64,000 nt of DNA from Marinobacter caseinilyticus (GTDB lineage Bacteria > Pseudomonadota > Gammaproteobacteria > Pseudomonadales > Oleiphilaceae). Of this stretch, positions 10,158-20,141 are shown one piece after another. The notes beneath the pieces were generated by a model that saw only the letters and a list, made by a program, of their open reading frames with translations, was not told where the DNA came from and ran no database searches. The stretch covers positions 62,001-126,000 of the forward strand of contig NZ_WUQJ01000031.1 of NCBI RefSeq assembly GCF_011074955.1, written 5' to 3'. The translations under genes were made by a program, and so were the position numbers. Numbering within the stretch: the stretch's first letter is position 1; the number at the start of each line of letters is the position of its first letter.

Positions 10158-10980
10158 TATCTACGCCGTGGTGGGCCACCCGATCAGCCACAGCAAATCT
10201 CCCCGCATTCACAGCCTGTTCGCCGAGCAGACCGGCGAGGCGGTGGAGTACACGGCCATTCAGGCGCCGTTGGACGGGTTCGAGAGCACGGTTACGACCT
10301 TTTTCAGTCAGGGTGGGCGAGGCCTCAATGTCACCGTGCCCTTCAAGGAGCAGGCGTGGCGAATGGCGGCCCGACGCACCTGGCGCGCCGAGAAGGCGGG
10401 CGCGGCCAATACGCTCTATCTGGACAGCGAAGGCGTGCTGACGGCGGACAACACCGACGGTGCCGGACTGGTCCGGGACTTGCGGCATAATCATCAGCTC
10501 CCGTTGGCGGGCCAGCGTATTCTGGTACTGGGTGCCGGGGGTGCGGTGCGGGGTGTATTGGGGCCGTTGCTGGCGGAGCGGCCTGCGGCCGTGGTGATTG
10601 CCAACCGCACCGCTGCGAAAGCTCAGGCCTTGGCGGATCTGTTTGCGGCAGACCGAGCTGACACTGAACTTACAGGTTGCGGGTTTGACGGTCCGGACAG
10701 CGCATTTGATTTGATTATCAATGGCACCAGTGCGAGCTTGCAGGGTGACGTACCGCCCATTGCCCCGGCGGTTGTTGGCCCGGACACCACGGTGTACGAC
10801 ATGATGTATGCGCCGACGTTGACGGCGTTCAACCGCTGGGCTCTGGAGGCGGGCGCGGCCCGGGCCCTGGACGGTTTTGGTATGCTGATTGAGCAGGCCG
10901 CTGAATCCTTCCAGGCGTGGCGTGGCGTGCGGCCCGATACGGCGCCGGTGATGGCAGCGTTGCGAGATACGGTGGGCTGA
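10147..10980 (+). CDS. aroE: Shikimate dehydrogenase (NADP+)
   Basis: Reduces 3-dehydroshikimate to shikimate in the aromatic amino acid pathway. The 277 residues show the substrate-site motifs [10 protein letters not shown] and NVTVPFKE (with the catalytic lysine) and DNTDGAG. The NADP-binding GAGGAVRG loop and NRT motif follow. The start lies inside the end of hemF, with a GGAGG-type site (TGGCTGGAGG) upstream. It is the last gene of the dprA-tsaC-hemF-aroE series before the stator genes. Confidence 0.96.
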   Translation: MANDIYAVVGHPISHSKSPRIHSLFAEQTGEAVEYTAIQAPLDGFESTVTTFFSQGGRGLNVTVPFKEQAWRMAARRTWRAEKAGAANTLYLDSEGVLTADNTDGAGLVRDLRHNHQLPLAGQRILVLGAGGAVRGVLGPLLAERPAAVVIANRTAAKAQALADLFAADRADTELTGCGFDGPDSAFDLIINGTSASLQGDVPPIAPAVVGPDTTVYDMMYAPTLTAFNRWALEAGAARALDGFGMLIEQAAESFQAWRGVRPDTAPVMAALRDTVG

Positions 10981-11039
10981 TTTAGCTCACATAGGCTACG
11001 CTTTAGCGGATGTTTCCCGTTGAGAGGTAAGGCTTACCC

Positions 11040-11813
11040 ATGGATATATTGACCCTGGTCGGGTTAGTCGCTGGTGTGGTCATCGTAATACTGGCGATGC
11101 TGGCCAATGCCTCGCTGTTAACGTTCCTCAACCTGCCCGGGTTGGCGATCGTGCTGGGCGGCACGTTTGCGGTGACCCTGGTGAAGTTTCGCCTGCCTTC
11201 GGTGTTGGGGGCTTTTCGCCTCGCCTTCGCCACCGCCTTTACCGACCGTATGGAAAGCCCTACCCGATTGATTCAGGAAGTCAGCGCCCTGGCGCGGTTG
11301 GTTCGCAAAGAGGGGATTCTGGGGCTCGAAAGCCACCTGACCAAGAACGCGTTCCTGCAAAAGGGCATCAACCTGTGTGTTGACGGCCATCCTCCGGAAC
11401 TTATTGAGGAGGCCATGGCCCAGGATATCCAGCAAACCATGGAACGCTACGAAGTCGCCGAACGAGTGTTCCGCGGCATCGGTGAGTCGGCGCCGGCCAT
11501 CGGCATGCTGGGCACGTTGGTGGGGCTGGTCCAGATGCTGAACACCCTGGACGACCCTGCTTCGATCGGTCCTGCAATGGCGATTGCGCTGCTGACCACC
11601 CTGTATGGCGCATTCATCGCCCAGTTAATTGCGCTGCCCCTGGCGGACAAACTGCAATTGAAAGCGGAAGACGAACAGCGCAATCGTTTGTTGGTGGCGA
11701 CCAGCATCCAGAACATCATGCAGGGGCAGAATCCACGGGTCATGACCGAGTTGTTGTCGTCGTTCGTCACTCCGGACCAGCGGGCAGCGCTGGCCGGAGA
11801 GCGGGAGGTATAA
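11040..11813 (+). CDS. pomA: Flagellar motor stator protein PomA/MotA
   Basis: Channel-forming subunit of the flagellar stator in the inner membrane. The 257 residues contain four hydrophobic segments: two near the N-terminus (about 3-22 and 28-50) and two around 150-200, the latter with the conserved GIGESAPAIGMLGTLVGLVQML region. The cytoplasmic loop carries charged residues that contact FliG. The sequence resembles the sodium-type PomA/MotC group more than proton-type MotA; that is inferred mainly from the partner gene. It is followed 4 bases later by motB/pomB. Confidence 0.9.
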   Translation: MDILTLVGLVAGVVIVILAMLANASLLTFLNLPGLAIVLGGTFAVTLVKFRLPSVLGAFRLAFATAFTDRMESPTRLIQEVSALARLVRKEGILGLESHLTKNAFLQKGINLCVDGHPPELIEEAMAQDIQQTMERYEVAERVFRGIGESAPAIGMLGTLVGLVQMLNTLDDPASIGPAMAIALLTTLYGAFIAQLIALPLADKLQLKAEDEQRNRLLVATSIQNIMQGQNPRVMTELLSSFVTPDQRAALAGEREV

Positions 11814-11817
11814 GCGG

Positions 11818-12651
11818 GTGGCCGCACTCCGACCGCCCCGTCGTCGGAAAGCGGGAAACGGCACGCCGGCGTGGATTGTGACGTTTGCCGATCTGGCCAC
11901 GTTGCTGCTGACCTTTTTTATACTGTTATTGTCTTTTGCCGAGATGGATATTGAGAAATACCGTGCCATGGCCGGCTCGATGGCGGTGGCGTTCGGTAGC
12001 AGCAACGTACTGGATCCAAGCCTCGGTGGGTCACCTATTACCCTGATTGAAAGCGACACGGTGTCACTGCCCGAACCCTCGCCGGCGACGGTTGAAGTAC
12101 CGGAATTCATTGATGAGCGCAGCGAGTTGGATGCACCTACGGAAGTGCCCGGAGGGATCGTCGATCTTGCTTCCCGGTTGATCAGCGAGTTGGAGCCGGA
12201 GGTTGCCGCCGATGCGCTGACCGTTAATTACGATACCGAGAAGGTGGTGATCCGGTTTTCCGAAGGCGCCACTTTCAGGTCTGGCCAGGCCACCATCAAA
12301 GACGGCATGATCCCGATTATTGAACGCGTCGTGAGCGTGTTGGCCAGTTGCACCGGTGAGGTGATGGTGGCGGGCTATACCGATGACCGGCCGATCGTGA
12401 GCAGCCGCTACCGGTCCAACTGGGATCTGTCGGCCGCCCGCGCCGTGTCTGTGGTCCATGAACTGGTGCTGAACCGTCAGGTATCGGCCGATCGGGTGAC
12501 GGCGGCCGGTCGCGCTGAGACCAACCCCCTGGTCCCCAACGACAGCATTGAGAACCGGTCACGCAACCGTCGGGTCGAGATAGCGATTCGTGATCCGGCC
12601 TGTGACCCGGCCACCTCCAGCAGCCAGTTACCGGTCGAGATCCTGCCTTAG
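11818..12651 (+). CDS. pomB: Flagellar motor stator protein PomB/MotB (OmpA-like C-terminus)
   Basis: The second stator subunit. It has one transmembrane helix and a peptidoglycan-binding OmpA-like domain. The 277 residues start at a GTG four bases after the pomA stop; no nearby ATG fits. The helix WIVTFADLATLLLTFFILLLSFAEMD contains the ion-binding aspartate at residue 25. The sequence right after it (EKYRAMAGSMAVAFG) matches PomB. The OmpA-like domain occupies about 135-260, with the motif SNWDLSAARAVSVVHEL and C-terminal NRSRNRRVEI. A sodium-driven motor is inferred from similarity and the marine character of the window. Confidence 0.9.
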   Translation: MAALRPPRRRKAGNGTPAWIVTFADLATLLLTFFILLLSFAEMDIEKYRAMAGSMAVAFGSSNVLDPSLGGSPITLIESDTVSLPEPSPATVEVPEFIDERSELDAPTEVPGGIVDLASRLISELEPEVAADALTVNYDTEKVVIRFSEGATFRSGQATIKDGMIPIIERVVSVLASCTGEVMVAGYTDDRPIVSSRYRSNWDLSAARAVSVVHELVLNRQVSADRVTAAGRAETNPLVPNDSIENRSRNRRVEIAIRDPACDPATSSSQLPVEILP

Positions 12652-12768
12652 CCCCCGCTGGGCTTATGACCTCTGGTATGCTCCTCATAGGCAATTCGTA
12701 TAAACAAAACGCTGTCGGGTCGGTATACTGTCGCCCCTTTGAATGACACGCAGACTAAGAGTGACACC

Positions 12769-13086
12769 ATGAGCGGACCGGAAAAACCAAAAGTAATCGG
12801 CGAAGAATGGAGCGATGAGCGGGTCAAAGGTTTCCTGTTTCTCAGCCCTTATGACGCCCGCATCAATCCGGATTTCCACGTCCTGATCAAGGCATATCAA
12901 GCCATGCGAGCGGGGGATTTTGAGCGCTTCATCGGTTTCTTTACCGCCGCCGGGCGTGATTTGAATGGCACCAACGAAAACGGTGAAACCATTCTTGACC
13001 ATATTCTGCAGCACCGCCGCAGTGTGGAATACGCCAAGGCGTTGCAAGCCGCCGGTGCAAAGACGGCCGCAGAAGCCGGGCAGTAA
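12769..13086 (+). CDS. PA4642-family conserved small protein
   Basis: A 105-residue soluble protein. It resembles the small conserved family typified by Pseudomonas PA4642, whose function is not known to me. Visible features are the N-terminal stretch KVIGEEWSDERVKGFL and a middle part with ankyrin-like character (AGRDLNGTNENGETILDHILQHRRSVEYAKALQAAGA). The ATG at 12769 gives the family N-terminus. A TTG at 12739 extends it by ten unlikely residues. The stop codon lies in the loop of a GCCGGG/CCCGGC hairpin that may end transcription from both sides, since hsp20 converges on it. Confidence 0.75.
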   Translation: MSGPEKPKVIGEEWSDERVKGFLFLSPYDARINPDFHVLIKAYQAMRAGDFERFIGFFTAAGRDLNGTNENGETILDHILQHRRSVEYAKALQAAGAKTAAEAGQ

Positions 13087-13111
13087 ACCCGGCTTCGCGG
13101 TTGCCATCAGG

Positions 13112-13567
13112 TCAGTGAACTTCGACCTCGATGGCTTTGGGCTGGACGGGTTCGGCCTTTTTCAGGGACAGTGACAGCAAACCGTCCTTGAAGTGGGCCT
13201 GAATGCTGGATTCGTCGATATTGTCCGGCAACGTAAAGCGGCGCAAGAAGCTGCCATACAAGCGTTCGGTCCGATGCAGCTTCTCATCGGATTGTGCTTC
13301 CACTTGATGGCGTTCGCCCTCAATGCTGAGCACACCCTCGTGCACGGTCACCTTCACGTCTTTCTTGGTCAGCCCTGGCAATTCCGCTTCGATAACAAAG
13401 AGGTCCTTACCTTCCCGGATATCAACGGCGGGCGCCCAATCACTGCGGCGAATAAGGTCCCTGCCCTCGCGTTCGCCATTCGTGCGGGCCAAACCGAACT
13501 GACGATTATAGCGATCCAGCAAATCCTCGAATTCGCCGATTGGGTTCCAACGTGTGAATGTGGTCAT
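13112..13567 (-). CDS. Small heat-shock protein, Hsp20/alpha-crystallin family
   Basis: ATP-independent holdase that keeps unfolding proteins soluble. The 151-residue protein has the alpha-crystallin domain at about 43-140. Its signature (ELPGLTKKDVKVTVHEGVLSIEGER) and the A-x-x-x-n-G-v-L end motif (AHFKDGLLSLSLKKAEP) are both visible, followed by a short C-terminal tail. A strong GGAGGAATT ribosome-binding site precedes the ATG. A sigma-32-like promoter lies about 115 bases upstream, which fits heat induction. Confidence 0.94.
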   Translation of the reverse strand: MTTFTRWNPIGEFEDLLDRYNRQFGLARTNGEREGRDLIRRSDWAPAVDIREGKDLFVIEAELPGLTKKDVKVTVHEGVLSIEGERHQVEAQSDEKLHRTERLYGSFLRRFTLPDNIDESSIQAHFKDGLLSLSLKKAEPVQPKAIEVEVH

Positions 13568-13681
13568 GAGAAATTCCTCCTACGAACCTGAGATCATGGT
13601 TTGATTTCAGCTTCGCTCCCGGAACGTCCCATCTCAGTGGCGCCTACTGGACGGTCTGTCCGTGAACTCTGCTTATTCTCG

Positions 13682-13710
13682 ACAATAGGACCACGGAAAA
13701 GAATTTCAAG
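13682..13710 (-). promoter_or_regulatory. Possible sigma-32 (heat-shock) promoter of hsp20
   Basis: On the minus strand a perfect CTTGAAA -35 element (complement of 13704-13710) is followed after about 13 bases by TCCTATTG. That partly matches the CCCCATNT -10 of sigma-32. It points at hsp20, which belongs to a classically heat-inducible family. Confidence 0.5.
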
Positions 13711-13720
13711 GGTGGGAAAT

Positions 13721-13756
13721 GAGGCCGTGGACAACTCAGGCGTTAGCCACGACCTC
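13721..13756 (-). terminator. Hairpin downstream of the TerC-family gene
   Basis: A 10-base inverted repeat (13721-13730 with 13747-13756, one G-U pair) lies just past the stop of the TerC-family gene. On the minus strand it is followed by ATTTCCC. The T-run is poor, so termination is only probable. Confidence 0.4.
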
Positions 13757-13763
13757 ATTGACG

Positions 13764-14531
13764 CTATGAAACGGACCCGTCGTCCGCCAATTTTCGACGC
13801 AGGTGAACCTTGTCGGCGGCTTTTTTGCGGGTGCGCAGATTGAGAATCTCGACCCCGAACGAGAACGCCATGGCGAAATAGATGTAGCCTTTCGGAATGT
13901 GCATATCAAAGCCTTCACCCAACAACGCCACGCCGACCAGTATCAGAAAACTCAGGGCCAGCATCTTGATGGTGGGGTGATCGTCGACGAATTCTCCGAT
14001 GGGTTTGGCCGCCACCATCATCACCCCAACGGCCACCATCACCGCGATGACCATCACCGCAATATCGTCGGCCATGCCGACGGCGGTGATCACCGAGTCC
14101 AGACTGAAGACAATGTCGATAACCGCAATCTGCGCCAGGATAGCGGCCATGCTGGCGGTCGCCCGGCCGGCGCCGCCGTGTTCCTCCTCGCCCTCCAGAC
14201 TGTTGTGGATCTCATGCACACTTTTACCCAATAGAAACAGCCCGCCCAGAATCAGGATCACGTCCCGGCCTGAGATCGCCTGCGCCAGAACCGTAAACAA
14301 CGGGGCGGTCAGGGTCATGACCCAGGCCAGCGAAAACAGCAGCATGACGCGGGTGATCATGGCGAGCCCAAGGCCAATCAGGCGGGCTTTATTGCGCTGG
14401 TGGGCCGACAAACGGGCAACCAGGATGGAGATGAAAATAATGTTGTCGATGCCGAGCACGATTTCCAAGGCAATCAGCGTCGCCAGGGCGACCCAGGCTT
14501 CCGGGTTGTTGATCCACGTGAACCATTCCAT
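13764..14531 (-). CDS. TerC-family integral membrane protein
   Basis: A 255-residue membrane protein of the TerC/Alx superfamily (YgdQ/YoaE-like). It has about seven hydrophobic helices. The acidic intramembrane signatures are ALIALEIVLGIDNIIFISILV near the N-terminus and AQIAVIDIVFSLDSVITAVGMADDIAVM in the second half. These paired D/N motifs are the ones implicated in metal (manganese) handling in the superfamily. Members are often annotated as tellurium-resistance proteins, but no tellurite operon is present, so I would not assign that role. An AGGA site precedes the ATG. Confidence 0.88.
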   Translation of the reverse strand: MEWFTWINNPEAWVALATLIALEIVLGIDNIIFISILVARLSAHQRNKARLIGLGLAMITRVMLLFSLAWVMTLTAPLFTVLAQAISGRDVILILGGLFLLGKSVHEIHNSLEGEEEHGGAGRATASMAAILAQIAVIDIVFSLDSVITAVGMADDIAVMVIAVMVAVGVMMVAAKPIGEFVDDHPTIKMLALSFLILVGVALLGEGFDMHIPKGYIYFAMAFSFGVEILNLRTRKKAADKVHLRRKLADDGSVS

Positions 14532-14553
14532 GAAGACAGCTTCCTGTGTAAGT

Positions 14554-15087
14554 TTAGTCTGAAAGATAATCGTTTTTGAGGCGTACGTAATTGGCCGCAG
14601 TGTAAGTGAAAAACCCGCGTTCGTCGTCGCTCAGGGCGCGTGCCTGTTTACACGGGCTGCCAACGTAGAGGTGGCCGGACTCGAGGGTTTTACCGGGGGG
14701 CACCAGGCAACCGGCGGCCACGATAACGTCGTCTTCGACGACGGCGCCGTCCATGATGATACTGCCCATGCCCACCAGTACCCGGTTGCCGATGGTGCAG
14801 CCATGGAGCAGGGCTTTGTGGCCGACGGTGACATCGTCGCCCAGGGTGAGTGGCCAGCCACCGGGATTGAAATCGCTGGCGTGGGTAATGTGGAGTACCG
14901 AGCCATCCTGAATACTGCACCGAGACCCGATACGGATGCGGTGCATGTCGCCCCGGATCACCGTCATCGGCCAGACGGAGCAGTCCTCCCCGAGTATGAC
15001 ATCGCCAATGATTACGGCACTGGGGTCAACCCAGGTGCGCGAACCAAAATTTGGCGTGGTACCCTTGTGAGATCGAACATTCGCCAT
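14554..15087 (-). CDS. Gamma-carbonic anhydrase family protein (YrdA-like)
   Basis: A left-handed beta-helix protein of the gamma-carbonic anhydrase / YrdA-CaiE group, 177 residues. Hexapeptide repeats run through most of the length (VIIGDVILGEDCSVWPMTVIRGD and following). The zinc-type histidines are in HITHASDF and GHKALLHGC. Catalytic activity of YrdA-type members is uncertain. The ATG at 15087 (MANVRSHKG) has an AAGGG upstream and is preferred to a start eight codons earlier. The gene lies 22 bases upstream of the TerC-family gene on the same strand, so the two may be co-transcribed. Confidence 0.9.
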   Translation of the reverse strand: MANVRSHKGTTPNFGSRTWVDPSAVIIGDVILGEDCSVWPMTVIRGDMHRIRIGSRCSIQDGSVLHITHASDFNPGGWPLTLGDDVTVGHKALLHGCTIGNRVLVGMGSIIMDGAVVEDDVIVAAGCLVPPGKTLESGHLYVGSPCKQARALSDDERGFFTYTAANYVRLKNDYLSD

Positions 15088-15238
15088 TACATATACCCTT
15101 GTATCGCACATGAATCGATACCTTGAATGTATCGAAGGGAGTTTCTGGCAAGGTGCTGTCCCATCAATATTAGGTGATTGGCCGCTTGCCAGAGATTCTC
15201 TAAATTACCTGACATCCTAAATACTGAGAAGGGGTCCT

Positions 15239-17284
15239 ATGAACAATCCGCTGCTGACCAACGAGCTTCTGCCACGCTTTGACCATGTCAGAACCGAGCA
15301 CATGGAGTCGGCGATTGACCAGATTCTCAGCGATAATCGTATGCAGATCCAGAACCTGGCCAGTCAGCCGGACCCCACCTGGGATACTCTGGCGCAGCCC
15401 ATGCAAGGCCTGGAGGATCGTCTGAACAATGCCTGGTCGGTGATTTCTCACCTCAATGGCGTGATGAACAGCGACGAGCTGCGCACGGTTTACAAAAATT
15501 GTCTGGAAAAGCTGACCGAATACAGCACTGAGCTGAGCCAGAACACCGAGCTGTGCAATGCGTACAAAAAACTGGCGGACCGCGATGACTTTAGCGGGCT
15601 TGATGAAGCCCAGCAGAAAGCCATTAACAATACCCTGAGGGACTTTCACCTCGGGGGTGTGGACCTGCCCCCGGAGCAAAAAACCCGCTACGCCGATCTC
15701 AAACGCGAACTGGCGGAACTTTCCAATCGATTCAGCGACAACGTGCTGGACGCCACTCAGCATTGGCAGCGGCATATTACCGACGCCAGCGAACTGGCGG
15801 GGTTGCCGGAAACGGCGCTGGCGGGTGCCGCCCAGGCGGCAAAGCAGCGTGACCTGGAGGGTTACCTGATTACCCTGGACTTCCCCAGCTTTTACCCGGT
15901 GATGACCTACTGCGACAACCGTGCGTTGCGTCGTGACGTCTACGAAGCCTTTGTGACCCGGGCCTCGGACATGGGCCCGGATGCTGGCACCTGGGATAAC
16001 ACCCCGGTCATGGCGGAAATTCTCAAGCGCCGTCATGCCCTGGCCCAACTGTTGGGTTTCAAACACTACGCCGAGCGCTCGCTGGCCACCAAGATGGCCC
16101 GCAGTGAGGACGAGGTGCTCGGTTTTCTCAACGAGCTGGCGAAAAAATCCAAGCCCATTGCCGAGCAGGACATGGCAGACTTGCAGGCGTTTGCCCGCGA
16201 GACCCATGGTGTTGAGGAATTGGAAGCGTGGGACATCGGGTATTACAGCGAAAAACTGAGTCAGCAGCGCTACGATATTTCGCCTGAGGCGCTGCGACCA
16301 TGGTTCCCGGTCGACCGCGTGGTGCCTGGCCTGTTTGCCGTTGTTGAGCGTCTGTTCGGGGTTCAGATCGAGGCTCAACCGGAGGTCGAAACCTGGCATC
16401 CGGATGTCACTGCCTACTGCATCAAGCGTGATGATGAGACGGTGGCCTGGTTCTACTTCGACCTGTTTGCCCGTCAGGGTAAGCGCGGCGGCGCCTGGAT
16501 GGCGGATTGCCGGGTGCGCTGGCGCGACATGCGGGGCCACCTGCAATTACCGGTCGCGTTTCTGACCTGTAATTTCACTCCGCCGGTGGACGGGAAGCCC
16601 TCATTGCTGACTCACGATGAGGTAACCACACTGTTTCACGAGTTCGGCCACGGGTTGCACCACATGCTGACTCAGGTCGAGGTTGCCGAGGTATCCGGTA
16701 TCAACGGTGTGGCCTGGGATGCGGTGGAGTTACCCAGTCAGTTTCTGGAAAACTGGTGCTGGGATCCGGCGTCGTTGGCGTTGATCGCGCAGCACCATGA
16801 AACCGGGGAGCCGTTGCCGGAAGACATGCTGAACAAACTGCTGGCGGCCAAGAACTTCCAGTCGGGCATGCAGATGGTCAGACAGCTTGAATTCTCGTTG
16901 TTCGACTTCCGCCTGCACGCTGAGTTTGAAGACACCGCGCCCACCAACCCGCTCGACATGCACCGTCAGGTGCGCGATGAGATTGCGGTGGTCAAGGCAC
17001 CGGCGTTCAACCGCTTCCCGAACAGTTTCTCCCACATTTTTGCCGGCGGTTATGCGGCCGGTTACTACAGCTACAAGTGGGCGGAAGTGTTGGCAGCGGA
17101 TGCGTTCTCGTTGTTCGAGGAACGGGGCATTTTTGACCCCGAAACCGGCAAGGCGTTCCTGCACAACATTCTGGAACGGGGCGGTTCACAAGAACCCATG
17201 GAGCTGTTTAAGGCGTTTCGGGGCCGCGAGCCCAGGGTTGATGCCTTGCTTCGGCATACCGGGATCACCCCGCAAGCAGCCTGA
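15239..17284 (+). CDS. prlC: Oligopeptidase A
   Basis: Cytoplasmic M3-family zinc metallopeptidase that degrades oligopeptides and cleaved signal peptides. The 681-residue length matches E. coli OpdA/PrlC. The zinc motif HEFGHGLHH begins at residue 467, giving the HExxH pair, and a glutamate ligand follows in the VELPSQFLENW region. The start has the typical N-terminus NNPLLTNELLPRFD. It is followed 70 bases later by yheV, a gene often next to prlC in this class. Confidence 0.96.
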   Translation: MNNPLLTNELLPRFDHVRTEHMESAIDQILSDNRMQIQNLASQPDPTWDTLAQPMQGLEDRLNNAWSVISHLNGVMNSDELRTVYKNCLEKLTEYSTELSQNTELCNAYKKLADRDDFSGLDEAQQKAINNTLRDFHLGGVDLPPEQKTRYADLKRELAELSNRFSDNVLDATQHWQRHITDASELAGLPETALAGAAQAAKQRDLEGYLITLDFPSFYPVMTYCDNRALRRDVYEAFVTRASDMGPDAGTWDNTPVMAEILKRRHALAQLLGFKHYAERSLATKMARSEDEVLGFLNELAKKSKPIAEQDMADLQAFARETHGVEELEAWDIGYYSEKLSQQRYDISPEALRPWFPVDRVVPGLFAVVERLFGVQIEAQPEVETWHPDVTAYCIKRDDETVAWFYFDLFARQGKRGGAWMADCRVRWRDMRGHLQLPVAFLTCNFTPPVDGKPSLLTHDEVTTLFHEFGHGLHHMLTQVEVAEVSGINGVAWDAVELPSQFLENWCWDPASLALIAQHHETGEPLPEDMLNKLLAAKNFQSGMQMVRQLEFSLFDFRLHAEFEDTAPTNPLDMHRQVRDEIAVVKAPAFNRFPNSFSHIFAGGYAAGYYSYKWAEVLAADAFSLFEERGIFDPETGKAFLHNILERGGSQEPMELFKAFRGREPRVDALLRHTGITPQAA

Positions 17285-17354
17285 GCCGAACATACGTGGG
17301 CACTGCACACTGCCAGTAGCGGTGCCCGCAGTGTTGTCACCAAGAGGTTAGTGT

Positions 17355-17615
17355 ATGAGCAGTCCAAAACGCTTCATTGCCGGAGCCGTATGCCCCCGTT
17401 GTGCGGAGATGGACAAGATCATGATGTTCACCAACGACGAAGGTCAGTTCCGGGAATGCGTCGCGTGCGGGTTCAGCGACCAGAAATCCGAACTGGATGA
17501 GTCGGCTGCGGAGATCGAGACTCGGGTCAACAAGCGAAAAAATGAAGAGGACCATACGGTCAAACAGGTGGTTTTTTTCAAGGCCGGGGCCGACGAAGAC
17601 AATACCGATGAATGA
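17355..17615 (+). CDS. yheV: YheV-family putative zinc ribbon protein
   Basis: A small 86-residue protein. It has a CxxC pair near residue 13 (CPRCAEMDKI) and a second pair near 36 (ECVACGFSDQ), a zinc-ribbon arrangement, followed by an acidic, charged tail. It matches the conserved YheV family, whose function is unknown. An AGAGG ribosome-binding site lies before the ATG. Position after prlC is the usual one. Confidence 0.85.
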   Translation: MSSPKRFIAGAVCPRCAEMDKIMMFTNDEGQFRECVACGFSDQKSELDESAAEIETRVNKRKNEEDHTVKQVVFFKAGADEDNTDE

Positions 17616-17905
17616 GGGTTCTGACCGGGCATCCATGCACCGCGCCGATTGACGCCAGATGTCGGGAGCGTGCGCCCCCTGCCCCGGTGCCAGAGTGTCC
17701 GTAAGGTGGCCTGCCCAAAGGCCGCACCGATCCGCGCACGCGGCGGATTTTGCATCCCCTCAGTGACGCACCCGCTTTCTCCCACCAGTCGACGGCACCA
17801 CTCCGGTGTTGCTGGCAGACAATTCACAAGTACGGGCAGGCTTGAGGCGGACCATGCCGGGTGATGGGGATACACGGACGCAGGCAACCGTAAGCCCGGT
17901 TGACC

Positions 17906-18127
17906 TTATTCGTTGCCAAGGTACGAAAATCGCGGCACCTGCTCACCGGCCACTTCCACCGTCTCGCAGAACATAGCGAGAGGGCGAACCCAAAGACTGA
18001 AATCACCGTACAGGCAGCGGTAAACCACCATGGGCTCCTCGGTCTCACTGTGCCGTGCGACTCCGATCACGTCATACTTCTGACCTTTATAATGTCGGTA
18101 GTGCCCGGGTTTGACTGTTGTTGACAT
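17906..18127 (-). CDS. DUF1653 domain protein
   Basis: A 73-residue protein that is almost entirely a DUF1653 domain: GHYRHYKGQKYDVIGVARHSETEEPMVVYRCL, then FSLWVRPLAMFCETV. This is a small SH3-like fold of unknown role, sometimes found fused to other domains. The ATG at 18127 follows GGAGAACCCT and is preferred to a start six codons upstream. The 290 bases on its downstream side, to the end of yheV, show no gene I can support. Confidence 0.85.
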   Translation of the reverse strand: MSTTVKPGHYRHYKGQKYDVIGVARHSETEEPMVVYRCLYGDFSLWVRPLAMFCETVEVAGEQVPRFSYLGNE

Positions 18128-18293
18128 AGGGTTCTCCAGCTCCATTCCCTAGTGTGACCGTATCAAAGATGCCAGCGACGACGCGGCACTGGAGGACTAT
18201 ACTCCCAGACAAGCGCCTGAACAGCACAATCCCACATGCCCACCCGTGTCATCGACAGGTATTTTAAATCATCGTAGCAAGACAGGATGAATT

Positions 18294-20141
18294 TTGAGTC
18301 AATTTTATACCTCCGATTCTTCGCCACGAACATTGTCGGGTGTTTGGCGGCTGCTGACTCTGGTGGCGATGGCCTGGACGCTGGCAACCCCGGCCCATGG
18401 CGCCGCCCGTCAACCTCCTGCTTCGATCATTGAATGGGTGATGACCGACCCGGCTATCAGCAGCCTTGAGGCGCTTCAAACGGCGACGCCGGACCTGAAT
18501 TGGCAGCGTTTTGATCCGTCACAGACCCTGAATTTTGGCCTCACCAGCGACGTGGTCTGGCTGCGGGTCACGGTTCCACCGGTCGCAGCTAACCGGGTAC
18601 TTGAGGTCGCCTACCCGGTACTTGACCATGTGGACGTGTACTGGGTTTTTAATCAGAACGTCATTGTGGACTACCATACCGGCGATCAGCGGCCGTTCAC
18701 CGACCGGCCTATTTACCACCGGCACTTCGTCTTTGCGGTTCCCCGAGAGGATGGCCCGGTGACCGGTTATGTGCGGATACAGACCGATGGCGCATTGCAG
18801 GTCCCGGTGGAAGTCACCAGCAGCGCCGAATTCCTCCGCGACGACCAGGGTTCGTACGGCTGGCAGATGCTGTTTGCCGGTATCATGATCGCCTTAACAC
18901 TGTTTAACACGCTGATTTTCTTAGTGGTCCGGGATTCAGCTTACCTGTGGTATGTGCTCAGCATTGTAACCAACAGCCTCAGCCTGCTGAGTATTCATGG
19001 CCTGACGTTTCAGTGGTTGTGGCCAAACCAACCGGCTTGGAACAACCCGCTGCTGGTGACGCTGCTAGCGCTTAACCTGATAACCGTGTCGGGCTTCACA
19101 CAACGGTTTTTACGTCTGCACATGACCGGTGGCTGGCCGTTGAGGGCGTGCCGAATCATCATGGCCGTGGGCGCCCTGAACTGTGTGATGATTCCTTTTT
19201 TCCCTTACAACCTGACCCTATACATGGTGATTGTGTCGGCCTTTGTGGCGTCACCAGTGATGCTGGCCATTGGTGTGTTCAACTGGTATCGCGGGGATAT
19301 TCTCGCTCGCTTTTACACGCCTGCGCTGGCGTTGCTGTTGCTGGGGTACACCGCCCAGACCCTGAGCAAGTTGGCATTGCTGCCGCGTATTCCGTTGTTT
19401 GAATATGGCTCACAGGTAGGGTTGGTGTTTGAAGTCATCTTGCTGTCGGTTGCACTCGCTTACCGTATCAACCTTGAGCGGCGACGCCGTCAACTGGCTC
19501 AGGAAGACGCACTTCGGATAGAACATGAGGCCAACCGGACCCTGGAGGCGAGCGTGGCCGAGCGTACGGACGCCCTGACACTCGCCAATGAGCGCCTGAA
19601 GGCTATGTCGCTGACCGATGGGCTCACGGGGATCGCCAACCGACGCCGGTTTGATGAGAAGCTGGCGGCCGAGTGGCGCCGCGCCGTGCGTCAACGCGCG
19701 CCGTTGAGCTTATTGATCCTGGATATTGATTACTTCAAGAAGGTCAATGATGAACTGGGGCATCTGAGTGGTGATGCCTGCCTGGTCGAATTGGCCCGCC
19801 TGTGCGAGACCGGGGTCGGTCGGGAAGGCGACCTGGTGGCGCGTTACGGCGGTGAGGAATTTGCCGTTCTGTTGCCGCACACGGAGTTGTACGGTGCCGA
19901 GAAAGTCGCCGAACGCTTGCGGGACAAGGTGTCTAACACGCCCATCGAGCTGCCGGAGCAGACGCGCCGGGTGCAGCTTCACATCAGTGTGGGTGTTGCC
20001 AGTCTCATTCCCGACGCTAACCTGGCGCCGGACAGGCTCATTCAATGGGCGGATGAGGCACTGTACGAAGCGAAGGCCAGCGGAAGAAACCGGGTCATGA
20101 CTTACCGCCATGACACCGTTTCGCCGCAGACAGGAGGCTAG
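18294..20141 (+). CDS. 7TMR-DISM diguanylate cyclase
   Basis: A membrane sensor predicted to make cyclic di-GMP. The 615 residues begin at TTG behind AGGATG. A signal sequence ending near ATPAHGA is followed by a 7TMR-DISM extracellular beta-sandwich domain (about 45-180) that may bind a ligand. Seven transmembrane helices (about 190-390), a short coiled coil and a GGDEF domain follow. GGEEF lies at 519-523, and an RxxD product-inhibition site (R510-D513) sits exactly five residues before it, so an active, feedback-inhibited cyclase is predicted. Its stop overlaps that of the convergent doxX-like gene (CTAG). Confidence 0.92.
   Translation: MSQFYTSDSSPRTLSGVWRLLTLVAMAWTLATPAHGAARQPPASIIEWVMTDPAISSLEALQTATPDLNWQRFDPSQTLNFGLTSDVVWLRVTVPPVAANRVLEVAYPVLDHVDVYWVFNQNVIVDYHTGDQRPFTDRPIYHRHFVFAVPREDGPVTGYVRIQTDGALQVPVEVTSSAEFLRDDQGSYGWQMLFAGIMIALTLFNTLIFLVVRDSAYLWYVLSIVTNSLSLLSIHGLTFQWLWPNQPAWNNPLLVTLLALNLITVSGFTQRFLRLHMTGGWPLRACRIIMAVGALNCVMIPFFPYNLTLYMVIVSAFVASPVMLAIGVFNWYRGDILARFYTPALALLLLGYTAQTLSKLALLPRIPLFEYGSQVGLVFEVILLSVALAYRINLERRRRQLAQEDALRIEHEANRTLEASVAERTDALTLANERLKAMSLTDGLTGIANRRRFDEKLAAEWRRAVRQRAPLSLLILDIDYFKKVNDELGHLSGDACLVELARLCETGVGREGDLVARYGGEEFAVLLPHTELYGAEKVAERLRDKVSNTPIELPEQTRRVQLHISVGVASLIPDANLAPDRLIQWADEALYEAKASGRNRVMTYRHDTVSPQTGG

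Noticed and set aside
13764-14531. Tellurite-resistance determinant
   Set aside because: Only a TerC-superfamily membrane protein is present, with no terZABDE genes. The YgdQ/YoaE branch is the better match.
15200-16546. 448-codon minus-strand frame opposite prlC
   Set aside because: Complementary shadow of a strongly supported oligopeptidase A. No family resemblance and no start context.
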